The notes under the pieces: model-generated
Databases searched by the model: none
The model's input: the letters and a program-made list of their open reading frames with translations, nothing else
Told to the model about the DNA's origin: nothing
Source: Gordonia sp. SID5947
Lineage (GTDB): Bacteria > Actinomycetota > Actinomycetes > Mycobacteriales > Mycobacteriaceae
Assembly (NCBI RefSeq): GCF_009862785.1
Contig: NZ_WWHU01000001.1
Location: forward strand, 2,728,001 to 2,792,000
Length of the DNA stretch: 64,000 bases
Reading direction: 5' to 3'
Program-made: the position numbers and the translations under genes
In this document: piece after piece, positions 17,838 through 30,147 of the stretch
How the letters are laid out: every line of letters begins with the position of its first letter
Position numbering within the stretch: position 1 is the stretch's first letter

Positions 17838-20377
17838 TCACTCGGCGAGAATCGACTCGCTGATGTTCATCCGCGAGGCACGCCTGGCGGGCACGGCGGC
17901 ACCGACCACGCAGAGCGTGCATGCTGCGGCAACGAACACCAATGTCGAAGGGGTGGGCGAGAACTGGATCTCGACGGACGTGGTGGCGGCGAGGATCTTG
18001 TCGGACAACAGGTGCAGCGCGGTGCCCATGACCAGGCCGAGGACGGATCCGACGACAGCCGTCGCGGCCGCCTCGGCCATCACCATCCGCGACACGAACC
18101 GCCGCGACGCGCCCATCGCCCGCAACACACCGAGCTCTCGGCGCCGTTCGAGCACCGAGAGCAACAGGGTGTTGAGCAGTGCCACCGCGGCGGCCACCGC
18201 GACGATCCACTGGATGGCCATCGTGAACGCCCCCGCCTGCCGTACCGACGCCTCCGTCGCTGCCAGCGCCTCCGCACCCGAGTAGACGTCGACGGGCTTG
18301 TCCCCCACCGACGGATGTGCCGCGGCGATCTTCTCGAGACCGGCCCTGACCTGATCGGTGTCGGCGCCGGTCTCGGTCATCACCTGCAGATAGGTGTCTC
18401 CCCGATCGTCGAACCAGGTCGACATCAGGGAGTTCGACATCGCCGCCGCACCCGAGCCGATCGCGAGATAGTCCACGGTGTCCCGGACGACCAGCCCGCG
18501 ATACCCGACGGGCGTGGCCAATGTCAGGGTGTCGCCGATGCGCACACCCATGGTGCGCGCCAACGCGTTCGACATCAGGATGCCGTCCCGGCCAGTACCT
18601 GGTGGACCGCCGTCGGATTCGCCTTGCGCATGAAGGGCGCCAACGAGTTCGGTTCCAGTCCCTGCAGAAGGATCCGGGCATCTCCCACGGCGACGCTCGC
18701 CCATTGCGCACCGACCACCTCCCGCACACCGGGGACCGTGGCGGCCTCGGAGGCGATGGCGGACGGCAGCACCGGCCCCTTCGGTACCGCCCCCGGTTCC
18801 GACGAGGCCACGTAGAAGTCCGGATCACTGAGCCCGTCCAGTGAACTCGCGATCGACGAGACCATGTTGTCGAGGGCTCCGGACGTGCCGAGGCCCACCG
18901 TGACCGCGACCGCCACCGTCATCGACGTCGCCCAGACCCGGCGTGGGGCCCGGTCGGTGTTCACCGCCGCCAGTTGTCCGGGGCCGCCGAGTCGCCTCGC
19001 CAGCGCCACGACGGCACGCACCAGCGGCGTCGCCGCGGCGAAGCACAGCAGCAGCGCCCCCACCGCGAAAACCAGACCCGCCACCACCGCAACCCGATCG
19101 TGCACGGTGGTCGCGATCAACCACGAGCCGATCAGCAAGCCGACGCCGGCAGTGCCCGCGAGCCATCTGAATCCGCGACGGCCCTCGGTGCCGTCGGCGA
19201 CGTCGCCTGCGCTCATCGCCTCGATCGGGGCCACCGCGAAGGCCGATCGCGCGGCCAGCCCGGTGGCCGCGACACAGGCCACGACGCATGCGATCACCGC
19301 GACCATCGGTGCGTACAGCGGCAGGTGATAACTGATCACGCCGGCCATCGGATCCGACGAGGTCGACGGGATCCGGCCGATCGCCCAACGCCCGGCCAGC
19401 ACCCCGATCGGCAGACCCACGAGACCGCCGACCAGACCCAGCAGTGCGGACTCACCGAGCAGGTCGCCGACGAGATGTCCGCGCCGGGCGCCGAGCGCAC
19501 GCATCATCGCGAGCGACTGCCTGCGTGAGGCGACGGCCATGTTCATGGTGTTGAAGACCAGGAACCCGGCTATGACAAGCGAGATCAGGGACACCAGCAA
19601 CGTCGCGTCGCGCGTGACGGAGCCGGCGGCTTCGGCCGCCTCGACGCGGAAGTCCGGATCGAGGACCGCGGCACGACCGCCGACGACCCGTCCGACCTGC
19701 GAGCGCACTGCGAGCAGGTCCGCTCCCGGTTCGGCGGCGATCAGGATCGAGTCGATGGTGTCGCCGCGGGAGAGAAGACGTTGAGCGAGTCCGAGATACG
19801 CGAACGCGAAGTCGCCCCCGTTGAGGACGGCGGACTGTGGGCCATCGACAACCGAGAGCACGCGGACGTCGATTCCGTTGACGCTCAGCGTCTGCCCCTC
19901 GCGCAGACCGGTCGCGGCGCCGACGATGATCCCGTCCTGGAGGTCCTGCTGGTTCAGACCCGCCGACTGACCGGCGACGGCTCCACGCAGTTCACCGGAC
20001 AGAGCGGTGACGCGAAAATCCGATCCCAGCAACGCAATCGTGCGATCGCCGACGACGACCGAGTCGCGGATCATCGGGACCACCGACTTCGCATCCGGGA
20101 CGTTCGCACGGATCTCGCCGGCCAGCGATTGGTCGATGCCGGTATCGGCTGTCGACGCGACCTCCACCTGGGCGGCGCCGCTGATGGCCGCATTGACCTG
20201 GCGGACCGATTCCGTCATCGATCCGTAGGCACCGAGGACCGCCACGAGCAGGGCGGAGGCGACGGCCACGACCGTGAGCGCCGTGACGACCCGCAAGCGA
20301 TGTGTCCGGATCTCGCGCAGGTTCAGGACACGGATGCGGGACAGCCCCGCCCGGACGGGCCGGGAGCGTGGGTTCAC
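17838..20377 (-). CDS. FtsX-type ABC transporter permease, frameshifted at about 18588
   Basis: A MacB/FtsX-family permease of about 846 residues once one frameshift is repaired. The first part (from GTG 20377) has an N-terminal membrane span, an extracytoplasmic domain, then FtsX spans near residues 255-400. The second part has another extracytoplasmic segment and the closing FtsX domain (VLLNTLLLSVLERRRELGVL, RAMGASRRFVSRMV). The frames meet at a CCC run (18587-18589, plus strand), where adding one base joins them. The GTG overlaps the formyltransferase stop (GTGA), so it belongs to the siderophore operon. No partner ATPase lies next to it. It could move siderophore or lipid; the substrate is unknown. 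Confidence 0.75.
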
Positions 20378-21309
20378 CCGAGGTATCCGCCTCCGTGCGG
20401 GAAGAATTCCTTGGCGGCGTGCTCGACACCGTCATCGGTCCGCAGACGTTCGATGACGAGGCCACGGTTACGTCCCAGGTGCGCGTCGGCGCCGGAGACG
20501 ATCACCATTCCGTCGCCTTCGTGGATGAACACCCGTCCCGGCGTACCGCCGTAGACGCACCGGGACACCGACGCCTTGGTGATCCTCAGGCGCCGGCCGC
20601 GAAAATGGGTGTACGCGTTGGGGTATGGATCGGACTGCGCTCGTACCAAGCGATCGATCTGCTCGGCAGGCCAGTTCCAGTTGATCGCCGAGTCGATCTC
20701 GGATCGCTTGTGGAAGAAGGTCCGGTCCTCGAGGCGTTGCGGCGTCCAGACGGCCGTGCCGCTCTCGATCTGCTCGAGCGCGTCGCCGAGCACACCCGGG
20801 ATCAGGTCGATCGTCGCCTGGACCAGTTCGGTCGCGGTGGACGTCGGGGTGATCGGAACCGACCGCTGCAGCACGACGTCGCCGGTGTCGAGACCGTCGT
20901 CCATCCGGTGTGCGGTGAGGCCGACCTCGGTCTCACCGCTGATCAGCGCCCAGATCACCGGCGAGAAACCGGTGAACTTGGGCAGCAGCGAGTCGTGCAG
21001 GTTCAGCGTCCCGTGCGGTGGCAGATCGAACAGTTCGCGCGGCAACCAGGTACGCCAGTTGTTGGCGACGATGATGTCGGGCTCGAGATGCTTGACGCGC
21101 TCGATCAGCTCGTCATCCGGGCGTTGTGCCAGGTGAACCGGTATGTCGTGCGCACGGGCGAGGTCTTCGACCGAATCCGACCAGATGGTCTCGTATGCAT
21201 GTTCGCTGGGCGGGTGCGTCACCGACAGCACCACCTCGTGCGGCGAATCGATGAGTGCCTCGAGCGTGCGATGGCCCCAGGTCTGATAGCCGAAGGTCAC
21301 GATCCGCAT
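20374..21309 (-). CDS. fxbA: N-hydroxyornithine formyltransferase (FxbA-like)
   Basis: A 311-residue protein of the methionyl-tRNA/hydroxyornithine formyltransferase fold, using formyl-tetrahydrofolate. The catalytic Asn-His-Asp set is visible in TLNLHDSLLPKFTGFSPV and GLTAHRMDDGLDTGDV, and a C-terminal Fmt-like domain follows. FxbA of the mycobacterial exochelin pathway is the closest known relative by context. ATG 21309 has GGAGG nine bases upstream; ATG 21318 touches that site directly and is less likely. It is divergent from the dimodular NRPS across an IdeR-like box and coupled to the downstream permease. It implies a formylated hydroxamate, not the long-chain acyl group of mycobactin. 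Confidence 0.88.
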   Translation of the reverse strand: MRIVTFGYQTWGHRTLEALIDSPHEVVLSVTHPPSEHAYETIWSDSVEDLARAHDIPVHLAQRPDDELIERVKHLEPDIIVANNWRTWLPRELFDLPPHGTLNLHDSLLPKFTGFSPVIWALISGETEVGLTAHRMDDGLDTGDVVLQRSVPITPTSTATELVQATIDLIPGVLGDALEQIESGTAVWTPQRLEDRTFFHKRSEIDSAINWNWPAEQIDRLVRAQSDPYPNAYTHFRGRRLRITKASVSRCVYGGTPGRVFIHEGDGMVIVSGADAHLGRNRGLVIERLRTDDGVEHAAKEFFPHGGGYLG

Positions 21310-21408
21310 CCAGTTCATCCTCCCTGTGGCACACCGCAACCGACGGGACGGCGCCCGTTCGGGACACCTCCGGGTTTTGACAGCGTGCGGATGTTCAATT
21401 CAAATAAG

Positions 21409-21427
21409 TGAGGTAAGCGTAACCTCA
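21409..21427. promoter_or_regulatory. IdeR/DtxR-like iron box between fxbA-like gene and NRPS
   Basis: TGAGGTAAGCGTAACCTCA has perfect TGAGGT/ACCTCA arms and matches 14 of 19 consensus positions. It is centrally placed in the 168-base divergent gap, where it could control both the formyltransferase unit and the NRPS-exporter unit. Confidence 0.78.
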
Positions 21428-21477
21428 TCCCACGGCTCGGTGACAACGAGCCTCGACATCGCCGCGAGGAATCTCCG

Positions 21478-24400
21478 TTGAACCCAGGAACGATCGACGA
21501 TCAGGTCGGTGCCGCGGCTCCCCGACTACCTCTCACCGCCGCACAGCGTGGACTGTGGTTCGCCCAGCAACTGATCCCGGACACCCCGATCGTCATCGCG
21601 ACGTACGTCGAACTCCAGGGCGACCTCGACATCGATCTCCTCGATCGCGTCTGCCGACGCGGCCTGACGGAGGTCGAGTGCCTGGTACGCATCGGTGAGG
21701 TCGACGGCGTCCCCCACCAGGTGGTCGACCGGTCCGGCGACGACGACTTCCCGATCGTCGACGTCAGTGATCGCGACGACCCGGCCGCGGCCGCGCACGA
21801 CTGGATGGTCGCCGACTACACCGCGGGGTTCGACCTGCTCTCCGACCGACTCATCCGCGGCGCGGTCATCCGCCTCGGCGACCGGCATCACTACTGGTAC
21901 TCGTGCATCCACCACGTCGTCGTCGACGGATACGGTGCGATCCGGTTCATGAATCGCGCGGCCGAGCTCTACACCGCCGAGCTGGCGGGAACCGCCCCGG
22001 CCGACGACAGCTATGCCGCCTCGCGGCTCGCGGACCTGGTGGCGGCCGATGCGCAGTACCGGGACTCGAAGCGTTTCCAGACCGATCGCGAGCACTGGAT
22101 GGCAAAGGCACGCGATCTACCCGCACCGCTGTCACCGGCCGGCGCGGCCGGACCTCCCGACATCACGCCGCTGCGTGGTGGCGGCCTGATCTCGGCTGTC
22201 CTGTCGGGCCGTCTCACCGACGCGGCCGAGCGGTACGGCAGCATCGACGCCGCCGTCACCATCGCCGCCGTCGCCGCCTACTTCGCCATCGCCACCGACA
22301 CCTCCGACGTGGTGCTCAGCCTGCCGGTGACCGGACGCACCAACGCCGTGCTGCGCAAGGCCGCGGGCATGGTGTCGAACGTGGTGCCGATCCGGATGCA
22401 GGTGGGCGCCACCACCACCGTCGGCGAACTGGTCAAGGCCACCGGCCTGGAACTGACCGGCGCTCTGCGCCATCAGCGCTACCGGAGCGAGGATCTGCGT
22501 GCCGATCTCGTCGCGGCCGATCCGTCCCTGGCCACAAACGGCGCCGAACTCGGCGGGCTGTACGGCCCGACGATCAACGTGATGAACTTCCCGACCGACC
22601 TCGAGTTGGGCTCTGTCGCAGGGCACTTCAATGTCCTGACATCCGGTCCGGTCGCCGACATGATGGTCAATCTCTACCCGGCTGCCGACGGCACCCGCGT
22701 CGACATCCTGGCGAACCATCACCTCTACGACCCCGATACGCTCGGCCGCCACCACGAACGGATGATCCGCGTGCTGGAGGCCTTCGCCGACGGGGACCCG
22801 GAACGCCGGGTGCTCTCGATCGACACTGTGACCGACGCCGAACACGACGCCCTGGTGCCGGCTCGCGGTCCCCTCGCCCCACCCGCGCGGACCCTCGGGG
22901 AATCATCGACGAGGCCATCGGCCGCGCACCGGACGCCATCGCGTTCAGCCACCACGGTCGTGACGGCGAGCACGCCGCGGTCACCTACCGGGAGGCAGGG
23001 CGCTGGGCGTCGGTGCTGGGAGACCACCTGATCGGACGCGGCGCACGGCCCGGGGCGTTCGTCGCGATCGCGATCGAACGATCCCTGGACTCGGTCCGGT
23101 CCGTCTGGGCGGTCGCCCGCTGCGGGGCGGGATTCGTTCCGGTCGACCCCGACTACCCGTCCGAGCGGATTCGGCACATCCTCACCGACAGCGGCGCGAC
23201 GCTCGGCATCACCACCCGAGCCCTCCGCGATCGCCTGCCCGACGACGTCGACTGGCTGGTCCTCGACGATCTCGACGACCTCGCGACGACGGGCCGCGGC
23301 CTCGGTGGGCGCGAGACCTTCGGCGCGACAACGCAGGCCGCGCATCTCGACGACGCCGCTTACATGATCTACACCTCCGGGTCGACCGGTACGCCGAAAG
23401 GCGTGGTGGTGACCAATCGCGGCCTCTCGGCGCTCGCCGCCGAACGACGCCACAACTATCGGGTCACCACCGGCACCCGGTTCCTGCACAACACCTCACC
23501 GAGCTTCGACATGGCTGTGGGCGAACAGATCTCGGCGCTGTCGGCGTCGGCGACCCTCGTCGTCGCCGCGCCCGGGCTGACACCCGACGAACTCGCCGAC
23601 GTCATCACGCACGCCGGGGTCACCCACGCGCTGCTGACGCCCACCGTCCTCTCCACCCTCACACCCGAGCGCCTCACCGGTCTGCGGATGCTCGGCGTCG
23701 GCGGTGAAGCCGTCAACGCCGACCTGGTCCGCCGGTGGGCGCCCGGACGCGAGATGCGAAACGGGTACGGCCCCACGGAGGCCACCGACATCGCCACGGT
23801 TGCCACGCTGACCGCGGACGCGCCGATCACCATCGGTGGCCCGGTCCACGATTTCGCGCTCATGGTCCTCGATTCGCGGCTGCGGCCGGTTCCCCCTGGT
23901 GTCCGGGGGAGCTCTACCTCGCAGGTCCCGGTCTGGCTCGGGGTTACCACGGCCTCACCGCACTCACCGCGACCCGCTTCGTGGCCTGTCCGCTGGAGGC
24001 GGGCACCCGGATGTACCGCACGGGCGACGTGGTCTCGTGGGTGCCGGGCGACCTCGATCGCCCGTACCTCGAGTACCACGGACGATCGGACAATCAGGTC
24101 AAGATCCGCGGCCGCCGGATCGAACTCGGTGAAATCGAGGCCGCCCTCGGACAACTCGCTGAGATCCGGCACGCGGTGGTCATGGTCCGTGACACCGCGG
24201 TGGGCGCCCGGCTGGTCGCCTATGTCGTCGGGATGCCCGATGCACCGGTCGACGTGGACACGGTGCGATCGTGGTGTGAACAGCGTCTGCCTGCCGGTCT
24301 CGTGCCGGACGATGTCGTGGTCCTCGAACGGCTGCCGGTCACGCCCAACGGCAAGCTCGACGCCTCCAGACTCCCCGAACCGACATTCGCCGCCGAGAAG

Positions 24401-27400
24401 CCGTACCGCGCACCGCGGACGTCCGACGAACAGGTGCTGGCCGACATCTTCGGCGATTTGCTGGGACGCGACCGGGTGGGCGCCGACGACTCGTTCTTCG
24501 CGCTCGGGGGTGACAGCATCGGAGCGATCGGCCTGGTGTCGCGAGCCCGCGCCAACGGGCTGCATCTCACGCCGCGTGACGTGTTCGAACGGAAGACCGT
24601 CGCAGCGCTCGCACGTGTCGCGGCCACCCAGGACGCCCACCCGGGTCTCGAGGAGCTCCCCGGCGGCGGGGTGGGACGCCTGCCGCTCACCCCCATCATG
24701 CGATGGCTGGTCGGCCGACCCGGCGGAATCGACCGCTACGCACAGCATCTCGTCCTGCGCCTGCCCGCAGGAATCGGACGTGACGGGATCGTCGCCACGC
24801 TCTCGGCCGTCATCGCCCATCACGACGCCCTGCGGGCCCGGCTGGTCGATCAGGATTCCGCATTGGAGATCGAGGCCGAGAGCGCGGTACCGGTCGACTC
24901 CCTGATCCGGCACGTCGAGGTGGCCGACGATGCCGACATACACGAGGTCGCACGCGCGTCTCTCGATGACGCGCTGGGACGTCTCGCTCCCCGGTCGGGC
25001 ATCATGAGCCAATTCGTGTGGCTCCACCGGGAATCCGCCGACGATCTACTCGTCGCGGTCATCCACCACCTCGCGGTCGACGGGGTGTCGTGGCGCATCC
25101 TGGTCCCCGACATGATGACCGCGTGGTCGGCGGTGAGCGTGGGGAAGACCGCAGCGCTCGAGCCGGTCGGCACATCACTGCGACGGTGGGCGCACGGTCT
25201 GACCGACCGTGCGGCCGAGATCGCCCAGGACGAGATCGACTACTGGCGAACGACATTCGACGAGTCCGGCCACGGCGAGTTCGCGCACGGCGACGCCTGG
25301 CAGATCGATCCAGCGCGTGACACCGTCGCCGATCTGGTCCGGCACGAGATCCGGCTGCGCCCCGATCTCACCCGGGCGGTCGTCGAGTCGATTCCGACCG
25401 CGTTCCGCGCGCGCACCGAGGATGTCCTCGTCGCGACCCTTGCCCTGGCCGTGGCCTGCGCACCGACCACACCTGACTCGCTGGTCGTCCAGCTGGAGGG
25501 GCATGGCCGCGAGGAGGCCCTGCTGCCGGGCGCAGACCTCTCGCGCACGGTCGGTTGGTTCACCACCGCCTTCCCGCTGCTCATCGATCGCCGCCGCCTC
25601 GACGTGGCGCCGGGTACCCTCCCGGAGGCCGCGTCGACCACCGAGGCGGTCAAGTACGTGAAGGAGCTCATACGCCGGTTGCCCTCCCGTGGAGCGGGTT
25701 ACGGCATCATCGGGCAGCTGTCACCGTCACACGCCACGGGCTCCGGGCTCGATCTGATCGCGCCGACCGTGAGCCTCAATTATCTGGGACGGGTGTCGGC
25801 GGACGCCATCCCGACCGAGTTCGCCGGACTCGGATGGATGCCCACCGACGAGGTCGGCAGGCTCGACGCCGCACCCGATACCGGCATGCCCGCGGTGGCG
25901 CCGCTCGACGTGAACGCCATCGTGACCGGTGCGACCCCGACCGACCTGACCTTGACGGCCACTGTCGATCGCGTCGCGCGAATCATCGACGAGAGCACCG
26001 TCGACGGCATCCTCGAACGGTGGGAACAGATCCTGGGCGTGCTCGCCGACACGGTTCGCCAGGGCGCGCACGGTTGGACGCCGTCGGACGTCGCCCCGGC
26101 CCAGGTCGGCCAGCGGGACCTGGATCGGTGGGTGGCGCGGTACCCGAACCTGATCGACGTGTGGCCGAGTTCGCCGCTGCAACAGGGGTTCGCATTCCAC
26201 GCGGCGCTGGCGTCGGGGGTCTCGACGGCCTTCGCCGCGTCCGACATCTATGTGTCGCAGGCAACCATTACACTGGACGGCCCGGTCGACACCGGCCGTC
26301 TCCACACGGCGGCCCGCGCGGTGGTCGCACGGCATCCTGCGTTGCGCAGCGCCTTCACCACCTCCGACGACGGCGACCTGGTGGCCCTCTTGCATGCCGG
26401 TGCCGAACCCGGCTGGCAGGTCGACGATCTCACCGATCTCGACCCGGACCTGCGGGCCGGCCGCCTCGACGGAATCCGCGACCGACAGCGCGCACAGCCG
26501 TTCGCACTCGACAGTGCTCCGCTGCTCAGATTCGGACTCGTCCGCACTGCCCCGAGTCGTTCGCGCTGATCGTGACCGTCCATCACATCGTCGTCGACGG
26601 CTGGTCGATGCCGATCCTGCTCCGCGATCTCCTCGTCCTCTACGCGGCACACGGTCTGGACGCGGCGCTCCCGGACGCACCGAGCTACCGCGACTTCCTG
26701 GTGTGGCTGGCCGACCGGGACCGGGACGCGGCACGCAGCGCGTGGCAGCTGGCCTTCGCGGGGCGGACACACGGCACCTTGCTCGAACCGGCGGCCGCCG
26801 CCTCGATCGACCCCGCTCCCCCGCAGCGCGCGACGCTCGACCTCGGGCCGCAGCGTTGGGCGGCCCTTGCGCGATGTGCCAACGACGCAGGCGTCACCGC
26901 GAACACCGTGATCCAATCGCTCTGGGCGATCATCCTCGGGCGCCTCGCGCCCGGCGACGATGCCGTGCGTGGCGGACTGGACGTCACCTTCGGCGCGACC
27001 GTCTCGGGCCGGCCCGCCGACCTCGATCAGGTCGACGAGACCGTCGGGTTGTTCATCAACACGGTTCCGGTGCGTGTCCGCGCCGAGGCGGCCGAATCCG
27101 TCGCCGCGGTCTGGCAACGCCTCCACGACGACCAGGCCCGCCTGATCGACCACCACCACCTCGGTCTGGCCGAGATCGCGCAGGCCGCCGGCCCGGGTGC
27201 CGGATTCGACACCCTCGTCGTCTTCGAGTCCTATCCGATCGACACCGGAGCGCTCGAGACGGCCAACGGGGTCGACGGGGTACGGGTCGTCGACGTGGCG
27301 ATCGACGAGGCAACCCACTATCCGCTCACCCTGACCGTCGAGACGCAGCCACAGCCACGCCTCGTCTTCAGTGCTCGGACACGGGTTGTCGACAACGCCA

Positions 27401-30147
27401 CGCTCGCGGCGCTCGTCGAGCGCTTCGACCGCCTCCTGCGGACCGTGTGTGCGGACTCGTCGGTTCCGGTCGGAACCCTCCCGATCTTGACCGAATCCGA
27501 AGAGCAGCAGACGGTTCCGCTGCGCGGTCGGCCCACCGAGCCGGCCATGACCCTGCGCGAGATCATCCGTCGGGCGGTGGCCCGGCGCCCGAACGGCATC
27601 GCCATCCGCTGGTCCGGGCGATCGATCACCTATGCCGAAGCCGATCGGTGGTCCGACGAGGTGGCCGCGCGACTGGCCGCCGCGGGTGCGCGACCCGAGG
27701 AGTACGTCGCCATCGCGCTGCGCCGGTCGGCCGATTCGGTGCGCAGCGTATGGGCCGTCGCCAAGACCGGCGCCGCCTTCCTGCCCGTCGATCCCACCTA
27801 TCCGGCCGACCGCATCGCTATGCTGCTCGCCGACTCGGGCGCACGATTGGGGATCACGGATCGCCGGACGCGTGCCGACCTCCCCGATTCGATCGAGTGG
27901 CTGGTCCTCGACGATCACCCGATGGCGTCGCGCACCGCGCCACCGGTCGTCGCCGAGCGGCGAAACACCCTCGCCGACAACGTCGATCATCCCGCCTACC
28001 TCATCTACACCTCCGGGTCCACCGGCACCCCCAAGGGTGTCGTGGTGTCGCATCGGGGCCTCGCCAACCTGGTCGGCGAACGACGGCACACCTACCGGGT
28101 CGACGAGGATTCTCGCTTTCTGCACAACACCTCACCGAGCTTCGACATGTCCGTCGGCGAACAGCTCGCCGCCCTCTCGGCGTCTGCGACCCTCGTGATC
28201 AGCGATCCCGATGCGAGCCCGACGACGCTGCCCGACCTGGTCGGCCGCGAGGGCGTGACCCACGCGCTGCTGACGCCGACGGCACTGGCCACGATGGAAC
28301 CCGAATCGCTCGAAGGACTCCGCGTCCTCGGGGTGGGCGGCGAGGCGATCGGGCGGGAACTGGTCTCCCGCTGGGCACCCGGCCGCGCGATGCGCAACGG
28401 GTACGGTCCCACCGAGGCCACCGACATCGCGACGGTGGCAGCCCTCGAACCCGATACCGTCACGCCGGCCGGCGCAATCCCGATCGGCCGGCCGGTCCGC
28501 GGCTTCGAGATGGCGGTCCTCGATCCGGCGCTCCGCCCGGTGGCACGCGGCGTGGTGGGTGAGCTCTACCTCGGCGGCCCGGCCCTGGCACGCGGCTATC
28601 ACGGCCGTGCCGCCCTGACCGCCGACCGATTCGTCGCGAACCCGTTCGGCCGCGCCGGCGATCGGATGTACCGTACCGGCGACCTGGTGTCGCTCGCCGA
28701 CGACGACTCGATCCGCTATCTCGGTCGCGCGGACCGTCAGGTGAAGATCCGCGGCCACCGGATCGAGTTGGGCGAGATCGAGGCCGTATTGCTCCGGAGC
28801 CCGTCGGTCCGGCAGGCCGTCACGGTCGGAAAGCCTGGTCCACAAGGGCACGTGGTGCTCGTCGGGTATGTCGTCGGCCCCGATTCGCCGCCTACCGACG
28901 ACGCGCGGCCGCAACCCCGCGAGATCATCGACCACGCTTCGCGCACACTTCCGCGGCACATGGTCCCGTCGGCGATCGTGGTCCTCGACGCCATCCCGAC
29001 GACACCGTCGGGCAAGGTCGACGAGCGAGCTCTGCCCGATCCGGAGTTCGCCTCGACGACCGCGTACGCCCCACCCACGACTCCGACCGAGCAGCTGGTC
29101 GCCGAGGAGTTCGCACATCAGCTGGGCCTCGAGCGGGTGGGCATCGACGACGACTTCTTCCTGCTCGGCGGCACATCGCTCTCCGCCTTCGCAATGGTTG
29201 CCCGGCTCCGTGACCACACCGGCTCGATGTTGTCGATCGCCGCGGTGCTCGACGAGCCGACCCCCCGAGCGCTCGCCCGCGGACTCGACGATCCCGATCC
29301 TGTCGCCGACGATGCGGCATTGGGCGTCTTGCTGCCGATCCGGCCGATCGGCACCGGTGCACCGATCTTCTGCGTCCACCCCGCGATCGGGCTCTCCTGG
29401 GGATACGCCGGACTGCTCCGCCATCTCGATGCGGACCGCCCCGTGTACGGCCTACAGATCCCGGGGGTGGTCGACGGCGACTCCGTGCTCTCCTACGAAT
29501 CGATCGACGAGGTGGCGGACCGCTATCTCCGCGAGATCCGACACGTGATGCCGCACGGGCCCGTTCACCTGCTGGGGTGGTCGCTGGGAGGTGTGATCGC
29601 GCACACGATCGCGGCACGGATCTCGGCCGCAGGCGGCACCGTCGCATCACTCACCCTGCTGGACAGCGTGATACCGGCCGGACTCGCCGATCGCGACGAA
29701 ACGATGTATCTGACCGATCTCGTCAGCGCGCTCGGCCTCGAGGATCACCCACTCGCGGCGCACGGAGCACATGGCGCACCGGTGACCAGGGCGTCGGTGG
29801 ACGACCTGCTGGCGCAGGTGGAGGACATGCCACCGGGATTGCGGCCCGAGATGGTGCACTACCTCATCGATGCGGCCGCGCACACGGATCAGCTTCTCCG
29901 CCGCCATGTTCCGCCGGTGTACCACGGGGACACGCTCTTCGTGACAGCCGACCCGGCCGGCACCGCAGGCTCGACCGCGAAGAACGGCTGGGTCGGCCCG
30001 ATCACCGGCGACATCGACGAACTCCGCGTGGAATGCACGCATTGGGAGATGTGCTCGTACGCCGCGATGCGGACCATCGGCCCGGCCGTCGAGGCATATC
30101 TGCGCCGACCACTCCCCGACCTCGAGAGCGGGCGTGTCACACCATGA
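21478..30147 (+). CDS. Dimodular siderophore NRPS, C-A-PCP-E-C-A-PCP-TE, three apparent frameshifts
   Basis: About 2890 residues once three single-base losses are repaired (22897-22900, 23905-23909, 26550-26553; all in G or C runs). Domains by approximate residue: C (1-440, HHVVVDG), A1 (475-970), PCP1 (about 1010, LGGDSIGA), epimerase (1060-1540, IHHLAVDG and NYLGRVS), C2 (1560-1990, HHIVVDG), A2 (2025-2520), PCP2 (about 2560, LGGTSLSA) and thioesterase (2615-2880, GWSLGG). Both A domains show the same specificity residues (D-M-G-L-G-G-G-D-I by my reading), so both modules probably load the same monomer, the first as the D-form. TTG 21478 follows a GAGGA site; the iron box is at 21409-21427. 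The stop overlaps the exporter gene. The substrate is inferred to be formyl-hydroxyornithine from the neighbouring formyltransferase. Confidence 0.85.

Noticed and set aside
23456..29424. Several 400-600 codon minus-strand frames opposite the dimodular NRPS
   Set aside because: They are shadows of the NRPS; their composition is Arg/Gly/Asp-rich and they have no recognisable domain.
21478..30147. The dimodular NRPS as a set of separate genes or a dead pseudogene
   Set aside because: Each break is one missing base within a homopolymer, falls inside a conserved domain and leaves all catalytic motifs intact, so a single gene with sequence errors is the simpler reading.
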